Assembly: GCA_002869565.1 (NCBI GenBank)
Contig: PKUJ01000010.1
Coordinates: 118,882-182,881 of the forward strand
DNA length: 64,000 nt
Source of the DNA: Arcobacter sp.
GTDB lineage: Bacteria; Campylobacterota; Campylobacteria; Campylobacterales; Arcobacteraceae
Direction of reading: 5' to 3'
Part shown: in pieces, positions 61,498 through 64,000 of the stretch
Position numbering within the stretch: the stretch's first letter is position 1
Layout: every line of letters begins with the position of its first letter
Translations under genes and position numbers: made by a program
The notes under the pieces: model-generated
Told to the model about the DNA's origin: nothing
Databases searched by the model: none
Seen by the model: the letters and a program-made list of their open reading frames with translations, nothing else

Positions 61498-64000
61498 TTA
61501 AGAGTGAACTAAATTAGTTAATTCAGAATCACTAATAGTGTGGAAGTTTAAGTATTTATAAATATTATCTCTTTTTTCAGGAGTAATTTTTTTAGGTACC
61601 ATATCAAGATATTCTTCTTTAGTTGGAAGTCTTCCTAAAAGTGCAGATAATGCTGCAACTTCAGCAGATCCAAGATAAACTTGAGAATCTTTTCCAAGTC
61701 TGTTATCAAAGTTTCTTGTAGATGTACTAAATACAACTGCACCTTGACCAACATTTGCTTGGTTACCCATACATAAAGAACATCCAGGAATTTCTAATCT
61801 AGCTCCAGCTGCTCCAAAGATTGAGTAGTACCCTTCTTCAGTTAATTGCTGTTGATCCATTTTTGTTGGAGGAGCAACCCATAATTTTGCAGGAACTGGT
61901 CCTTCACCTTTAAGAACTTCACCCAAAGCTCTAAAAAGTCCAATATTAGTCATACAAGAACCTACGAATACTTCGTCAATTCTGTCAGTAATTCTTTTTG
62001 GATCAGCTAAGATGTTTGTTAATGTATCAACATCATCTGGATCATTAGGACAAGCTAATAATGGCTCAGTGATTTCATCTAAATTAATTTCAATAGTTGC
62101 AAGATATTCAGCATCTGCATCTGGAGTGATTAATTCAGGATTAGCAATCCATTCTTTCATTTTATCAGCTCTTCTTTGTAAAGTTCTAGCGTCTTGGTAA
62201 CCTTCTTCAATCATTTTTTCAATTAAAGCGATGTTTGAAGATAAGTACTCAATAATTGGTTCTTTATCCAATTGAACAGAACAAGCTGCTGCTGATCTTT
62301 CTGCTGCTGCATCAGATAATTCAAATGCTTGCTCAACTTTAAGTTTTGGAAGACCTGAAATTTCAATTACATTACCAGCAAAAATATTTTTCTTACCTTT
62401 TTTCTCAACAGTTAATAAACCATCTTGAATAGCTTGGTAAGGAATAGCATTAACTAAATCTCTTAAAGTAATTCCTGGTTGTAATTCACCAGTAAATTTT
62501 ACATGAACTGATTCAGGCATAGTTAAAGGCATCATACCTGTTACACCTGCAAATGCAACAAGACCAGAACCAGCTGGGAATGAGATACCAATAGGGAATC
62601 TAGTATGAGAATCTCCACCAGTACCAACAGTATCTGGTAAACATAATCTATTTAACCAAGAGTGGATAACACCATCACCTGGTCTTAAAGTAACACCTGC
62701 TCTTGAAGTAATAAATTCCGGAAGTGTATGTTGTAAGTTAATATCTGCTGGTTTTGGGTAAGCAGCAGTATGACAAAATGATTGCATAACCATGTCAGCA
62801 CCAAAAGATAGTGCAGCAAGTTCTTTAATTTCATCTCTAGTCATAGGTCCAGTAGTATCTTGTGATCCAACAGTTGTACAGATTGGCTCAACATACATAC
62901 CAGGTTTAACACCTTCGATACCACACGCACGTCCAACCATTTTTTGTGCTTGAGTAAATCCATTTGTACTTGCAGCTGGTTGAGATGCAGTAACAAATAA
63001 GTCAGATGCTCCTAAACCTAAAGCTTCTCTAGCTTTTGCAGTAAGACCTTTACCAATAATTAATGGAATTCTCCCACCTGCTCTCATCTCATCAGTTAAT
63101 GTATTAGGAGCTAAGTTAAATTCAGAAACAACTGCACCATCTTTTAAGATTTGTCCAGCATAAGGCTTAACAGTAATAACATCACCAGTTTCTAAATCAT
63201 CAACTGGAGCTTGAATTGGTAAACAACCTGAATCTTCTGCAGTGTTGAAGAAAATTGGAGCAATAATAGAACCAATAACAACTCCACCTGTTCTTTTATT
63301 AGGAACACCTGGGATATCTCTACCCATGTGCCATTGAACAGAGTTAATACCTGATTTTCTTGAAGATCCAGTTCCAACAACATCACCAACGTATGCTAAA
63401 GGGTAACCTTTTTCTTTAAGTTCTTCCATTTTCTCTAATGGTTTTTCCATTCTTGATTGTAACATTGCAGTTGCATGTAATGGAATATCAGCTCTTGTAA
63501 ATGCTACAGTTGCAGGAGATAAATCATCTGTATTTGTTTCACCAGGGATTTTATATACTGTTAAAGTAATCTCTTCTTCTAATGCAGGTTTATTTGTAAA
63601 CCACTCTGCATTTGCCCATGATTCAATAATTTCTTTAGCTTGTGCATTTCCAGCATCTGCTAAATCTTTTACATCATTAAATGAATCATAAACTAAAATA
63701 GTATTTTTTAATTCTTTTGCTGCAGCAGCTGCAACTTCTTCAATTTTTAATGCGTCAACAAGTGGAGTAACATTGAATCCACCCATCATTGTTCCTAAAA
63801 TTTCAATTGCTTGAATTTTAGAAATAACTGAACATGAAGCATTACCTTGTACAATATCATTTAAAAATGCAGCTTTTACGTAAGCAGCATCATCAACACC
63901 AGGGTTAACTTTATTTTTAAATAATTCTAATGCATAATCAGCATCAGCAGTATTAGCTTTTAAAACTTCTACTAATTGTGCAGTTTGATCAGCAGTTAAT
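61498..64000 (-). CDS. acnB: Aconitate hydratase B, 5' end outside the window
   Basis: TCA-cycle enzyme interconverting citrate and isocitrate; about 833 codons are present and the frame stays open to the window edge. The first visible residues [18 protein letters not shown] and [13 protein letters not shown] belong to the N-terminal HEAT-like domain. Cluster-binding Cys are in VGSCMTNIG and [11 protein letters not shown] near the C-terminus. [14 protein letters not shown] and [11 protein letters not shown] are also AcnB hallmarks. An internal ATG at 63789 is not the start because the family sequence continues upstream without a break. Terminator at 61463. Confidence 0.96.
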   Translation of the reverse strand, partial: LTADQTAQLVEVLKANTADADYALELFKNKVNPGVDDAAYVKAAFLNDIVQGNASCSVISKIQAIEILGTMMGGFNVTPLVDALKIEEVAAAAAKELKNTILVYDSFNDVKDLADAGNAQAKEIIESWANAEWFTNKPALEEEITLTVYKIPGETNTDDLSPATVAFTRADIPLHATAMLQSRMEKPLEKMEELKEKGYPLAYVGDVVGTGSSRKSGINSVQWHMGRDIPGVPNKRTGGVVIGSIIAPIFFNTAEDSGCLPIQAPVDDLETGDVITVKPYAGQILKDGAVVSEFNLAPNTLTDEMRAGGRIPLIIGKGLTAKAREALGLGASDLFVTASQPAASTNGFTQAQKMVGRACGIEGVKPGMYVEPICTTVGSQDTTGPMTRDEIKELAALSFGADMVMQSFCHTAAYPKPADINLQHTLPEFITSRAGVTLRPGDGVIHSWLNRLCLPDTVGTGGDSHTRFPIGISFPAGSGLVAFAGVTGMMPLTMPESVHVKFTGELQPGITLRDLVNAIPYQAIQDGLLTVEKKGKKNIFAGNVIEISGLPKLKVEQAFELSDAAAERSAAACSVQLDKEPIIEYLSSNIALIEKMIEEGYQDARTLQRRADKMKEWIANPELITPDADAEYLATIEINLDEITEPLLACPNDPDDVDTLTNILADPKRITDRIDEVFVGSCMTNIGLFRALGEVLKGEGPVPAKLWVAPPTKMDQQQLTEEGYYSIFGAAGARLEIPGCSLCMGNQANVGQGAVVFSTSTRNFDNRLGKDSQVYLGSAEVAALSALLGRLPTKEEYLDMVPKKITPEKRDNIYKYLNFHTISDSELTNLVHS

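Noticed and set aside
1..64000. CRISPR arrays, tRNA or rRNA genes, phage or plasmid modules
   Set aside because: No regularly spaced repeats, cloverleaf-like sequences, ribosomal RNA stretches, integrases or phage structural genes were recognised.

Overview
The window looks like a chromosomal segment of a low-GC Campylobacterota bacterium, most like Arcobacter sensu lato. The grounds are the very AT-rich composition, the order pseudouridine synthase / FN3 lipoprotein (FlpA-like) / trmB / ftsE / ftsX / M23-like (the same order as the C. jejuni Cj1280c-Cj1275c block as I recall it), the long-form DapD, tandem hydABCDE-type [NiFe] hydrogenase operons, and many sensor kinases and c-di-GMP proteins. 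I identified it by protein pattern recognition only and ran no database search. I saw no rRNA, tRNA, CRISPR array or intact insertion sequence.

Layout. 1-7.7 kb (+): RluD-type enzyme (5' end outside the window), FlpA-like lipoprotein, TrmB, FtsE, FtsX, an EnvC-like protein that has lost every LytM zinc ligand, then a glycosyltransferase and an FkbM methyltransferase. 7.8-9.7 kb (+): a diguanylate cyclase with a periplasmic CxxCH haem motif. 9.7-14.2 kb (-): TerB-like, coiled-coil protein, ZapA-like, pseudopilin, PriA, DapD. 14.3-24.3 kb (-): receiver-kinase, 7TM sensor kinase, response regulator and a 2083-residue surface lipoprotein. 24.4-29.1 kb (-): livJHMGF branched-chain amino-acid ABC transporter. 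29.2-31.1 kb (-): a dCache-type diguanylate cyclase.

31.2-61.4 kb is essentially a hydrogenase region. hypB-C-D-E-X-A (-) supplies the maturation machinery, including HypX, which makes the CO ligand from formyl-tetrahydrofolate. A DUF808 membrane protein, a transposase-like DNA-binding protein, a periplasmic binding protein with its histidine kinase and HD-GYP regulator, and a DUF3817 protein (all +) separate it from hypF and two complete membrane-bound hydrogenase operons (hydA1B1C1D1E1-hypF and hydA2B2C2D2E2). Further upstream lies a third, cytoplasmic-type hydrogenase. Its small-subunit gene has an in-frame amber codon, and its large subunit ends exactly at the last active-site histidine. 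A LapG-like protease gene on the opposite strand separates the two subunit genes. A TetR-family regulator overlaps the start of that small subunit. The window ends inside acnB.

How it may work together: a shared AATGAATATTCATT-like palindrome lies upstream of hydA1 (two copies), hydA2, hypB and the tetR gene itself, at almost the same distance (21-24 bp) from the start codons of hydA1 and hydA2. This suggests a local regulon in which the TetR-family protein controls hydrogenase synthesis. The hydE products look like divergent HypF paralogues. The three small subunits differ in the residues that should hold the proximal iron-sulfur cluster (CTGC, CAGN, CNGN). I consider these three points the most interesting content of the window.
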